A stretch of 33,943 bases of DNA from positions 1 to 33,943 of the forward strand of contig JAXDJO010000035.1 in NCBI GenBank assembly GCA_034667525.1, written 5' to 3'. Shown in pieces: positions 16,595 to 23,253 of this stretch (the stretch's first letter is position 1; each line of letters starts with the position of its first letter). Source of the stretch: DATAPE01 sp034667525 (GTDB taxonomy: Bacteria; Actinomycetota; CADDZG01; WHSQ01). A program made the position numbers and the translations under genes. The notes under the pieces are model-generated. The model worked only from the letters and a program-made list of their open reading frames with translations. It was not told where the DNA came from and ran no database searches.

Positions 16595-17148
16595 CTCGCA
16601 GAGTGCTGGTGGCCGGGGTGGGGAACATCTTTCTGGGAGACGACGCGTGGGGCGTTGAGGTCGTGAGGAAGTTGCTCGAACAGGATCTGCCGGAGGCTAT
16701 CCACGCTGAGGACTATGGGATCCGTGGCGTGCACCTCGCCTACGAGATCCTTAACGGGTACGACATCGTCATCTTGGTGGATGCATCCCCCCATGGAGAG
16801 GAGCCTGGGACCGTCTTCGTGATGGAGATCGATCCCCGGGCCACCGCGGCGACGTCGGACGACTTCGGAGAGCCCGGGGCCGGTGTGATGGACGCTCATC
16901 GGATGGATCCGGCAACGGTTGTCGCCCTGGTCGCGAGTCTCGGAGGTCAGATCGGTCGATTGCTCTTGGTGGGCTGCGAGCCGGAAAGCGTCGAGGAGGG
17001 CGCCGAGCTCAGTGAGCCGGTACTTGCTGCCGTTCCGCAGGGGGCTCTGACCGTTCGCCAGCTCATCGAAGATGATAGGGACGGGAATGCGCGGGTCATC
17101 GAGCCGTCCGCGACGAAGCGCGCAAAGAATCTGGACGCGGTCAGTTAG
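16591..17148 (+). CDS. Hydrogenase maturation protease (HyaD/HybD family)
   Basis: The 185-aa endopeptidase removes the C-terminal tail of the large subunit after nickel insertion. The family motif GNIFLGDDAWG (11-21) supplies the first Ni-sensing acid (Asp17). Asp64 in ILVDASPHG and His103 in DAHRMDP occupy the other two sensing positions by comparison with HybD (E16/D62/H93). Its likely substrate is the 22-residue tail of the large subunit encoded upstream. The frame is open to 16531, but TTG 16591 overlaps the preceding stop (TTGA), has GGAGG ten bases upstream and gives MTRRVLVAGVGN, the usual N-terminus. About 30 extra C-terminal residues (EDDRDGNARVIEPSATKRAK) look disordered. Confidence 0.9.
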   Translation: MTRRVLVAGVGNIFLGDDAWGVEVVRKLLEQDLPEAIHAEDYGIRGVHLAYEILNGYDIVILVDASPHGEEPGTVFVMEIDPRATAATSDDFGEPGAGVMDAHRMDPATVVALVASLGGQIGRLLLVGCEPESVEEGAELSEPVLAAVPQGALTVRQLIEDDRDGNARVIEPSATKRAKNLDAVS

Positions 17149-17175
17149 GCGGACGAAGAAAGGAGTGTGGACAAG

Positions 17176-17283
17176 ATGCGCTGGTGGGGCTGGGCCCTGG
17201 TCGGCCTTGGAGCAGTAGGCGCAATCGGTATGGGCGCCAACGTTCGAGAGCTTAGGCGTTACCTCAAGATCCGGAAGATGTAG
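17176..17283 (+). CDS. 35-aa single-helix membrane peptide (DUF6893-like)
   Basis: This very short gene encodes MRWWGWALVGLGAVGAIGMG at its N-terminus, a single hydrophobic Gly/Ala-rich helix (~residues 3-22), then NVRELRRYLKIRKM, a basic amphipathic tail. The pattern (one helix, then RRYLKI and a terminal KM) resembles the tiny DUF6893 proteins of actinobacteria, which I recall near group 1h hydrogenases. AAAGGAG at ~17158-17164 lies about ten bases before the ATG; the GTG at 17167 is too close to it. The gene sits 27 bases after the protease and three bases before hypA. A membrane anchor or quinone-side partner for the otherwise soluble hydrogenase is an attractive inference. Confidence 0.72.
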   Translation: MRWWGWALVGLGAVGAIGMGANVRELRRYLKIRKM

Positions 17284-17286
17284 CGG

Positions 17287-17622
17287 GTGCACGAGTACGG
17301 ACTCTGTGAATCGGTTCTTGGCGTCGTCGAGGATCGGGCGGCAGGGAGGCGTGTGCAGCGTGTAAAGGTCCGTGTGGGGGCCTTACACCGTGTGGCAGAG
17401 CCGGCTTTCGAAGAGGCGTTCAACGTCGTCTCGGCCGGCACCGTCGCACAGGATGCTGCAGTTGATGTTGTTCTTGTTCCGGTACGGATGCGCTGTCATG
17501 CGTGCGGCCTCGAGAGCGAGACCGTGGACATGTATGCGGTCTGCTCCGGTTGCGGCAGCGCCGATGTCGATACCGAGGGTGGCGATGACTTGATGCTCGA
17601 ATCCATCGAGCTAGAGGCGTAG
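17287..17622 (+). CDS. hypA: Hydrogenase nickel-incorporation protein HypA
   Basis: The 111-aa metallochaperone helps deliver Ni(II) to the large subunit. The N-terminal MHE (His2, Glu3) is the nickel site, which supports the GTG start at 17287. The zinc domain has C70 and C73 (CHACG) and C86 and C89 (CSGCG), as in normal HypA. Length is typical. It follows the 35-aa membrane peptide by three bases. The usual GTPase partner HypB is not encoded in this window. Confidence 0.93.
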   Translation: MHEYGLCESVLGVVEDRAAGRRVQRVKVRVGALHRVAEPAFEEAFNVVSAGTVAQDAAVDVVLVPVRMRCHACGLESETVDMYAVCSGCGSADVDTEGGDDLMLESIELEA

Positions 17623-17635
17623 AGGAGGGAAACAG

Positions 17636-17977
17636 ATGACAGAGGAAGAGCAGGGCGGTGGTGGAAGCGCGAGCGATACCGCGAAGCAGGCCGGCAACAA
17701 GGCCTTCGAAGCGAACGAAACGCAGGCGGCGTCCAAGAGCGAAGGAGGCGCCATTGTCGCGCCTTCAGAAGGGGTCGAAGACGTCGGCAAGAGCATAAGC
17801 AAGCGCGGGGAAGACCGGGCCGACAGGCGCACCGAGCCCGGCCGGGTCGAGGAAGAAGATACGGAGAGCGGCAGGAAGATAGGTAAGTCGACCGCCAGGA
17901 TGTCAACTGGCGTGAATCCTCAGGAGCCCAGGGACTCCGACAGCCCCGGGAGTCCGCCGGGAGACCAGGGAGGTTGA
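17636..17977 (+). CDS. Hydrophilic, probably disordered 113-aa protein
   Basis: The product is rich in Glu, Gly, Ser, Asp, Lys and Arg, with no hydrophobic core, no cysteines and no recognisable domain (MTEEEQGGGGSASDTAKQAG...). A GAGGAGG lies about ten bases before the ATG and the gene starts 14 bases after hypA, so it is probably translated as part of the operon. Its composition resembles stress- or desiccation-related disordered proteins, but no repeat or family motif supports that. I do not recognise it. Confidence 0.5.
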   Translation: MTEEEQGGGGSASDTAKQAGNKAFEANETQAASKSEGGAIVAPSEGVEDVGKSISKRGEDRADRRTEPGRVEEEDTESGRKIGKSTARMSTGVNPQEPRDSDSPGSPPGDQGG

Positions 17978-18004
17978 GATCGGGGGAAGCAGGAGAACCC
18001 GGCG

Positions 18005-18541
18005 CTAGCTTCCTTCGGACGTCTGCTCGAGCCACGTCCTTACATCGGACAGGGTGACGAGCAGAAACCCGTGTTGCAGAGAGCCAAGCAGATAATCGTG
18101 GTCTTCCCCGAGAGCGAAGACGTCGACACCGGCCCCCACACAGGAGGGGGCCGAGAAAGCAGTGCCCGCAACGTCCGGGGCCACAGTTGCACCGGGAAAG
18201 CTGAACAGCGACATCGCCTCGCTGCGGTCCCGAACGGCCACTGTTCCAGATCCCGTCGCCGCCTCCAAGATGTCCAGAGCGGATGGGTTCGCCGCAGAGT
18301 CCTGGATCACCACGATGTTGGGGCCGGCGAGCGCAACGGTGGCTTCAGTGCGAATTCCGCCCTCCGCGGGCAGGACGGTTCGCCGGGCGCGTCCGGGGGC
18401 CAGATCGGTGACATTGGCCGAGCCGAGTTCGCTCAGCCACTCGAGTGCGCCGGGCCCCGAGACGTCAACTTTGCGCCAGGAAGAAAGGTCGACGAACGCC
18501 TTGCCGGATTCGAGCGCGGCAGAGAGCTCCTGGCTCGGCAT
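18005..18541 (-). CDS. GcvT/YgfZ-like (sarcosine oxidase gamma-like) domain protein
   Basis: The 178-aa product resembles the N-terminal part of the aminomethyltransferase/YgfZ folate-binding fold: AFVDLSSWRKVDVSGPGALEWLSELGSANVTDL, then APGRARRTVLPAEGGIRTEATVALAGPNIVVIQD. Single-domain members are often annotated as sarcosine oxidase gamma subunit. No YgfZ KGCYxGQE motif is present, so folate binding is uncertain. The gene lies alone on the minus strand inside the hydrogenase locus, divergent from hypC with 96 bp between starts, and convergent with the 113-aa ORF. YgfZ proteins aid Fe-S cluster repair, so a role in maturing the hydrogenase clusters is a plausible inference. The start ATG 18541 is chosen as the first Met before the fold; the frame is open further upstream. 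Confidence 0.65.
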   Translation of the reverse strand: MPSQELSAALESGKAFVDLSSWRKVDVSGPGALEWLSELGSANVTDLAPGRARRTVLPAEGGIRTEATVALAGPNIVVIQDSAANPSALDILEAATGSGTVAVRDRSEAMSLFSFPGATVAPDVAGTAFSAPSCVGAGVDVFALGEDHDYLLGSLQHGFLLVTLSDVRTWLEQTSEGS

Positions 18542-18637
18542 GCAGGGCAGGATAGCGGCCTCCAGAGCGGTCGAGTTGTAGCGCCAAGAGGCGCGATGAT
18601 GTCGCGCTCTACCTCTAGAGGAATGGGGAGATAGCCC
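18542..18637 (+). promoter_or_regulatory. Divergent control region and hypC leader with nested dyads
   Basis: The 96-bp gap between the GcvT-like gene and hypC is dense in inverted repeats. GCGCC/GGCGC surrounds AAGA (18581-18594). AGAGGCGCGA (18587-18596) pairs with TCGCGCTCT (18602-18610) with one bulge. A perfect 10-bp palindrome CCTCTAGAGG lies at 18612-18621. A ribosome site GGGGAG follows just before the hypC ATG. The first two hairpins overlap and cannot form together. I see no clear -35/-10. Confidence 0.4.
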
Positions 18638-18916
18638 ATGTGTCTTGCGATCCCGGGTCAGATCGTCGAGATGGTGGATCCGGCCAACAGCATCGCCAAG
18701 GTGGACGTCGGCGGCGTCAAACGCAACGTCAACGTGGGTCTTCTGGAGGAACCCGAGGAACGAGTGGGTGTGGGCGACTGGGTGCTGATCCACGTTGGTT
18801 TCGCTCTCTCCAAGGTGGACGAAGCAGAGGCCGCTCGAACACTTTTCGCTCTGCAGGGGATGGGACAGGCATTCGAAGACGAACTGCAGCAGCTCGTTGA
18901 AAGCGGGATCGAGTGA
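18638..18916 (+). CDS. hypC: Hydrogenase maturation chaperone HypC
   Basis: The 92-aa product begins MCLAIPGQIVEM, the HypC signature whose Cys2 carries the Fe(CN)2CO unit between HypD and the large subunit. The OB-fold continues with AKVDVGGVKRNVNVGLL and GDWVLIHVGFALSKVDEAEA. ATG 18638 is set by the essential Cys at position 2 and by GGGGAG upstream. The stop overlaps the start of the second HypC-like gene as GTGA. With hypD and hypE it forms a compact maturation operon. Confidence 0.94.
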   Translation: MCLAIPGQIVEMVDPANSIAKVDVGGVKRNVNVGLLEEPEERVGVGDWVLIHVGFALSKVDEAEAARTLFALQGMGQAFEDELQQLVESGIE

Positions 18917-19170
18917 CCGGAGCCAACCTCCCGCTCATGGATCCGCAGTCCTACAGCGCAGTCTGTTCCGTCGTCGACGGCTGCCTCGTCTGCGGGGATG
19001 TCGCCGTGCCCGTGACCGTCATCGAAGCCGCAGATCCGGATGCCTTGTGCGAGGACGAGCACGGCCAGCGAGGCGCAGTCGGAATCGAGTTGGTCGCTCC
19101 AGTGGTCACAGGGGAGAGGTTGCTGGTTCACGGCGGGGTGGCCATCGCCCGGTTGGGGGATGAGCGATGA
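18913..19170 (+). CDS. Second HypC/HupF-like small protein
   Basis: The 85-aa product has a CxxC (C24, C27 in GCLVCGD) followed by AVPVTVIEA, CEDEHGQRGAVGIELV and GERLLVHGGVAIARL, the pattern of HupF/HypC-like OB-fold proteins seen beside hypD in actinobacteria. It lacks Cys at position 2, so it cannot act as a normal HypC carrier; a partner or regulatory role is more likely. The GTG start overlaps hypC (GTGA) and the stop overlaps hypD (ATGA), so the three are translated together. Confidence 0.75.
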   Translation: MTGANLPLMDPQSYSAVCSVVDGCLVCGDVAVPVTVIEAADPDALCEDEHGQRGAVGIELVAPVVTGERLLVHGGVAIARLGDER

Positions 19171-20288
19171 AGTTCGTCGACGAGTACCGCAACGCAGAGC
19201 TGGCCCGTTCGCTTGGGACCGAGATCTCGGCCCTGGCTGAGCCCGGCCGTCACTACAAGATCATGGAGGTGTGCGGCGGACACACCCACACGATCTACAA
19301 GCACGGGATCGAAGACCATCTCCCGGAATCCATCGAGTTGGTCCACGGCCCGGGTTGTCCCGTCTGCGTGATCCCCATGGGTCGCGTTGAAGACGGCATC
19401 GCCATCGCCACGCTACCGGGCGTGATCTTTACGTGCTTCGGCGACATGATGCGTGTGCCCGGGGGCAATGGCAGCCTTCTAGACGCCAAGGCCGACGGCG
19501 CCGACGTCCGCTTCGTGTATTCACCCCTCGATGCACTGAAGCTGGCACGGCAGAACCCCGATCGCGAGGTCGTCTTCTATGCGATCGGCTTCGAGACCAC
19601 GGCCCCCTCCACCGCCTTGACGCTGATGCGTGCGAAGGCAGAGGGCATCAAGAACTTCTCGGTGATGAGCAACCATGTGACGATTGTGCCGCCCGTGAAA
19701 GCATTGCTCGAGTCGCCCGACCTCCGCCTCGACGCTTTCATCGGCCCGGGACACGTCTCGACGGTGATCGGTTGCAGGCCTTACGAGTTCATCCCCGCCG
19801 ATTACGGCCAACCGGTGGCCGTGGCGGGATTCGAGCCGCTAGACCTCCTCCAATCCATCTACATGCTGATGAAGCAGCTGGCCGAAGGCAGGCGCGAGGT
19901 CGAGAACCAGTACGGCCGCGTGGTTCCGTGGGAAGGAAATCTCCGCGCGCTGGAGATCATGGAGAAGGTCTTCGAGCTGCGCCCTTATTTTGAGTGGCGG
20001 GGCCTGGGCTTCATCTCTCAGAGCGCGTTGAAGCTCTCTGACGATTTCGCCGAGTGGGATGCGGAGTTGCGCTACGACGTTCCAGGCGTGCGCGTTGCCG
20101 ACCCCAAGGCATGTCAGTGCGGCGAGGTGTTGAAGGGCGTGATCAAGCCTTGGGAGTGCAAAGTTTTTGGCACTGCGTGCACGCCTGAGACCCCTATCGG
20201 CACCTGTATGGTTTCTTCTGAAGGCGCGTGCGCGGCGTACTACAACTTCGGACGGTTCGCTCGTTCGAAAGCCCGAGCCGGGGCCTGA
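19167..20288 (+). CDS. hypD: Hydrogenase maturation protein HypD
   Basis: The 373-aa scaffold, with a 4Fe-4S cluster, assembles Fe(CN)2CO with HypC and HypE. Conserved elements are C36 in EVCGGHTHTIYKHGI, GPGCPVCV (C64, C67), GFETTAPSTAL, and a C-terminal Cys cluster (CQCGEVLKGVIKPWECKVFG, then GTCMVSSEGACAAYYNFGR). Length is standard. ATG 19167 overlaps the previous stop (ATGA). Confidence 0.96.
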   Translation: MKFVDEYRNAELARSLGTEISALAEPGRHYKIMEVCGGHTHTIYKHGIEDHLPESIELVHGPGCPVCVIPMGRVEDGIAIATLPGVIFTCFGDMMRVPGGNGSLLDAKADGADVRFVYSPLDALKLARQNPDREVVFYAIGFETTAPSTALTLMRAKAEGIKNFSVMSNHVTIVPPVKALLESPDLRLDAFIGPGHVSTVIGCRPYEFIPADYGQPVAVAGFEPLDLLQSIYMLMKQLAEGRREVENQYGRVVPWEGNLRALEIMEKVFELRPYFEWRGLGFISQSALKLSDDFAEWDAELRYDVPGVRVADPKACQCGEVLKGVIKPWECKVFGTACTPETPIGTCMVSSEGACAAYYNFGRFARSKARAGA

Positions 20289-20296
20289 TCGACCCG

Positions 20297-21370
20297 GTGG
20301 ATCTCGAGGAAGAGGTCCTCAAGAGGATCGAGCGTCAGCGCAAATTACGTCCACGGTTCCGTGCTGACCGAATAACCATGGCCCACGGTGCAGGGGGCAA
20401 GGCCACTCACACCCTGATCGAGGGTCTTTTCGCCCCGGCTTTCGCCAACGAGGCCCTCGCCGAGCTGACGGATGCTGCATCACTGCAGATCGGCGATGTG
20501 GCCCTGGCTTTGACGACCGATGCCTTCGTCGTGAAGCCGCTTCGGTTTCCCGGCGGTTCCATCGGCGAGCTCGCGGTGAACGGAACCGTCAACGATCTTG
20601 CAGTCAGCGGTGCCCGTCCCCTGGCGATCGCGGTTGCCTTCGTGATCGAAGAGGGGCTTGATGCTGACATCCTCCGTCAGGAGACGGACGCGATGGCATC
20701 TGCCGCACAGCGGGCTGGAGTTCGCATCGTGACGGGCGACACCAAAGTAGTGGAACGCGGGAACGCCGATGGGATGTACATCGCGACGACGGGTGTGGGC
20801 GTATGTGAATCGGGGGCAGGATTCTCGGTGGCATCCGTTCGCGCCGGTGACCGTGTTCTCTGCTCGGGCACCATTGGAGATCACGGCACCGCGATCATGC
20901 TGGCGCGCGGCGAACTGGAGCTTGACGCCGATGTTGTCTCCGATACCGCACCGCTGTGGACGTTAGCGTCCGCCGTTATGGAGGCGGCCGGCAGTGACTT
21001 GCGGATGATGCGCGATCCGACACGCGGCGGAGTGGCCACAGTTCTGAATGAGATCGCTTTGGATGCCGACCTGGGCGTCGTCCTGGACGAAGCTGCGGTG
21101 CCCGTGCGGCCCGCGGTGCACGGAGCGTGCGAGATCCTTGGGATCGACCCGATGTACGTCGCGAACGAAGGCAAGCTCCTTGCGATCACGTCGGCTGAGG
21201 CCGCCGATGATGCTCTGCATGCGATGCGGTCAACGACACCTGGTGAGGACGCCGCTGTGGTGGGCGAGATCGCGGAGCAACCTGCCGGCATGGTTCTCGT
21301 GAATACGGCTTTTGGAGGCACCAGGATCATGGACATGCTGATCGGCGATCCTCTCCCGAGGATCTGCTGA
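20297..21370 (+). CDS. hypE: Hydrogenase maturation protein HypE
   Basis: The ~357-aa product is a PurM-like ATPase that dehydrates the carbamoyl group on its C-terminal Cys to thiocyanate and donates cyanide to HypC-HypD. It ends in PRIC, the required carboxy-terminal cysteine. ITMAHGAGGK, TDAFVVKPLRFPGG, NGTVNDLAVSGARP, MRDPTRGGVATVLNE and the ANEGKLLAI segment are typical. The frame is open to 20228; GTG 20297, nine bases after the hypD stop, is the likely start, with CTG 20285 (overlapping the hypD stop) as an alternative. The ~25-residue charged stretch before ITMAHG is slightly longer than in most relatives. Confidence 0.93.
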   Translation: MDLEEEVLKRIERQRKLRPRFRADRITMAHGAGGKATHTLIEGLFAPAFANEALAELTDAASLQIGDVALALTTDAFVVKPLRFPGGSIGELAVNGTVNDLAVSGARPLAIAVAFVIEEGLDADILRQETDAMASAAQRAGVRIVTGDTKVVERGNADGMYIATTGVGVCESGAGFSVASVRAGDRVLCSGTIGDHGTAIMLARGELELDADVVSDTAPLWTLASAVMEAAGSDLRMMRDPTRGGVATVLNEIALDADLGVVLDEAAVPVRPAVHGACEILGIDPMYVANEGKLLAITSAEAADDALHAMRSTTPGEDAAVVGEIAEQPAGMVLVNTAFGGTRIMDMLIGDPLPRIC

Positions 21371-21378
21371 CGGCCGGG

Positions 21379-22671
21379 GTGGCTCCCGCGGGATTCGTAG
21401 CCGATCAATACGCGCGGCGAGAGGCAGTGGTCCGAAAGTTTTTCGATGCTCACGCGAGCGAGCTCGCCGCGCTGTGCCACTCGATGGCGCGCCGATTTAT
21501 CAGGGGGGGCCGGTTGCTCGCTTTCGGAGCCGGGGCCGCAGCCACCGACGCGCAACATGTCTCTGTTGAATTCGTTCATCCGGTGATCGTCGGCAAGCGG
21601 GCCCTCCCCGCCCTCGCCCTGCCCAACGACATCCCATCCGTCCTGGGCCTGGCGACGGGTGTTCCCGCCACTGCCTTCGCCCACCAGCTTGCCGTCATCG
21701 GTGACCCCGGCGACATCGCGCTTGGGATGGTGCACGGCCCCCTTGACCCCGGCCGCAATGCGGTCGCGGCAGGCCTCGAGCGTGCCGCAGCCGACGGCAT
21801 GTTGACGATCTCCCTGACGGGTCAGGGTGGGGGAGGTCCCGCAAACCATGTATTCGCCGTCGACTGCGCCGATCCGTTCATCGTGCAGGAGGTTCACGAG
21901 ACGCTCTATCACGTGTTGTGGGAGCTCGTGCACGTCTTCTTCGAACATAAAGGTCTCCTCGAAGACCGCCCGCGCGGTTCCTCCCACGACACGGGCAGAT
22001 CGAGCTTCCTCTATCCGTTTCTGGCCGAAGCGGAAACGGATGTCGACGCAGTCTTGAAGGACGTGGCCTCATCCGTGCTTCGGAAGGCGGCCGATGTAAC
22101 GGGCATGCGTAACGCATCGGAACGAACCGGCGACTTTGGCGAAACTGCTCGCCGGATGTCCGAGCGGATACGGGCGGGCGGCAAGCTGCTCACGTTGGGC
22201 AATGGGGGCTCTGCGACGGACGCGCAGGACCTCGTTACCGACTGCATCACGCCGCCGAAGGGACTGATGCCCATCCCCGCGATCTCATTGACCAACGATT
22301 CTGCCGTGATCACCGCGGTGGGCAACGATGTTGGGATCGAGAACATCTTCGCCCGGCAGGTGATCGCGTATGGGAGGGAGCCGGATGTAGCGGTCGCGAT
22401 CTCCACCAGCGGAGGGTCTCGCAACGTTCTGCTCGCGGTAGAGGAGGCGCGCAGAAGAGGCCTTCTGACGGTGTGCTTCGCCGGGTACGGAGGAGGCCGT
22501 CTTGCCGAGTTGTGCGACTGCGCGCTCACCATCGACGCGGATTACATACCCCGCATCCAGGAAGCGCAGGCCACGCAATACCACGTGCTGCGCAGGCTCC
22601 TGGCCCTCGACGGCCTTGCCGAGGCGGCTACAACCTCGGCGGGTCGAGCGGATCAGTCGGAGTCTATATAG
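21379..22671 (+). CDS. Tandem SIS-domain (GmhA-like) protein
   Basis: The 430-aa product contains two phosphosugar-isomerase (SIS) domains. The first (~20-215) has GGRLLAFGAGAAATDAQHVSVEF but an altered phosphate loop (SLTGQGGGG). The second (~225-415) keeps the full set: GNGGSATDAQDLVTD, AISTSGGSRNVL and RIQEAQATQYH, close to sedoheptulose-7-phosphate isomerase. GmhA itself has one domain, so this is a duplication with one degenerate half. It begins at GTG 21379, eight bases after hypE, so it is probably co-transcribed with the hyp genes. I recall SIS genes next to hypE in other actinobacterial group 1h loci, with no known role. Confidence 0.85.
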   Translation: MAPAGFVADQYARREAVVRKFFDAHASELAALCHSMARRFIRGGRLLAFGAGAAATDAQHVSVEFVHPVIVGKRALPALALPNDIPSVLGLATGVPATAFAHQLAVIGDPGDIALGMVHGPLDPGRNAVAAGLERAAADGMLTISLTGQGGGGPANHVFAVDCADPFIVQEVHETLYHVLWELVHVFFEHKGLLEDRPRGSSHDTGRSSFLYPFLAEAETDVDAVLKDVASSVLRKAADVTGMRNASERTGDFGETARRMSERIRAGGKLLTLGNGGSATDAQDLVTDCITPPKGLMPIPAISLTNDSAVITAVGNDVGIENIFARQVIAYGREPDVAVAISTSGGSRNVLLAVEEARRRGLLTVCFAGYGGGRLAELCDCALTIDADYIPRIQEAQATQYHVLRRLLALDGLAEAATTSAGRADQSESI

Positions 22672-22727
22672 CCATCCGGGACGATGACGTCGTGAGCGAG
22701 CTTTCCGAGGTTGTAGGTCACCCAACG

Positions 22728-23153
22728 TCACCGGCCTGGCTTTGTTTTCCCTGCGGACTTTCGGGAGACGTCTTCGGGAGATGAACGTTCATTCAGCCTC
22801 GCGAGCAAGCTCTTCGAAGCTACCTCCCGGTAAGCATCTGCAACGATCTCCTCTATCTCGCTCCAATCGACCTCGACGTCGAGAAAGACACCGAGCCAGC
22901 CTCTGCTCCCTATATATGGGGGCCGGAAGAAACGGCCTGGATCGGAGGCGATCAACGCTTGCTGGGCTCCTTCGGGGGCCGCACACCAGAACGCAAGCCG
23001 GTCGTCGTGATGATTGTTCGCGTAGCTGACAAAGAGTTTCTTGTCGCGCAGGAACCACGCAGGCTCCCCATGGCTTTGGCGCTCGGTGGTCTCGGGGAGT
23101 GCGAGGCAGATGGTTCGGAGATCGTCCAGTGGGTCGCCCGCCATGGGGCCCAT
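22728..23153 (-). CDS. MmcQ/YjbR (DUF419-like) family protein
   Basis: The 141-aa product matches the small YjbR/MmcQ fold: LRTICLALPETTERQSHGEPAWFLRDKKLFVSYA, then RLAFWCAAPEG, FFRPPYIGSRGWLGVFLD and a C-terminal helix with REVASKSLLARL. These are cytoplasmic proteins of CyaY-like fold, possibly DNA-binding; no reaction is known. The ~17 C-terminal residues are basic and extended. Either ATG 23153 or ATG 23144 (MAGDP) could start it. It is convergent with the SIS gene and divergent from the SOS-controlled HNH gene. Confidence 0.85.
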   Translation of the reverse strand: MGPMAGDPLDDLRTICLALPETTERQSHGEPAWFLRDKKLFVSYANNHHDDRLAFWCAAPEGAQQALIASDPGRFFRPPYIGSRGWLGVFLDVEVDWSEIEEIVADAYREVASKSLLARLNERSSPEDVSRKSAGKTKPGR

Positions 23154-23182
23154 TTTGCCTGGGAGTGAGCCGCATCGAGTGC

Positions 23183-23210
23183 TTGACGGGCGAACGTATG
23201 TTCGATAGTC
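23183..23210 (+). promoter_or_regulatory. Promoter with perfect LexA (SOS) box ahead of the DUF222/HNH gene
   Basis: CGAACGTATGTTCG at 23191-23204 is a perfect palindrome and fits the Gram-positive/actinobacterial SOS-box consensus CGAACRNRYGTTCG. It lies between a TTGACG -35 (23183-23188) and an ATAGTC -10 (23205-23210) with a 16-bp spacer, so LexA bound there would block RNA polymerase. Transcription would begin near 23217 and run into the HNH gene at 23254. Confidence 0.75.
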
Positions 23211-23253
23211 TGTGGTTCCGCGCTCCCATGGGCCCTCGAAGGTGTGAGGCCCG

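Noticed and set aside
16591..17148. Longer protease start at 16531
   Set aside because: It would overlap the previous gene by 64 bases; the TTG at 16591 has a ribosome site and a family-like N-terminus.
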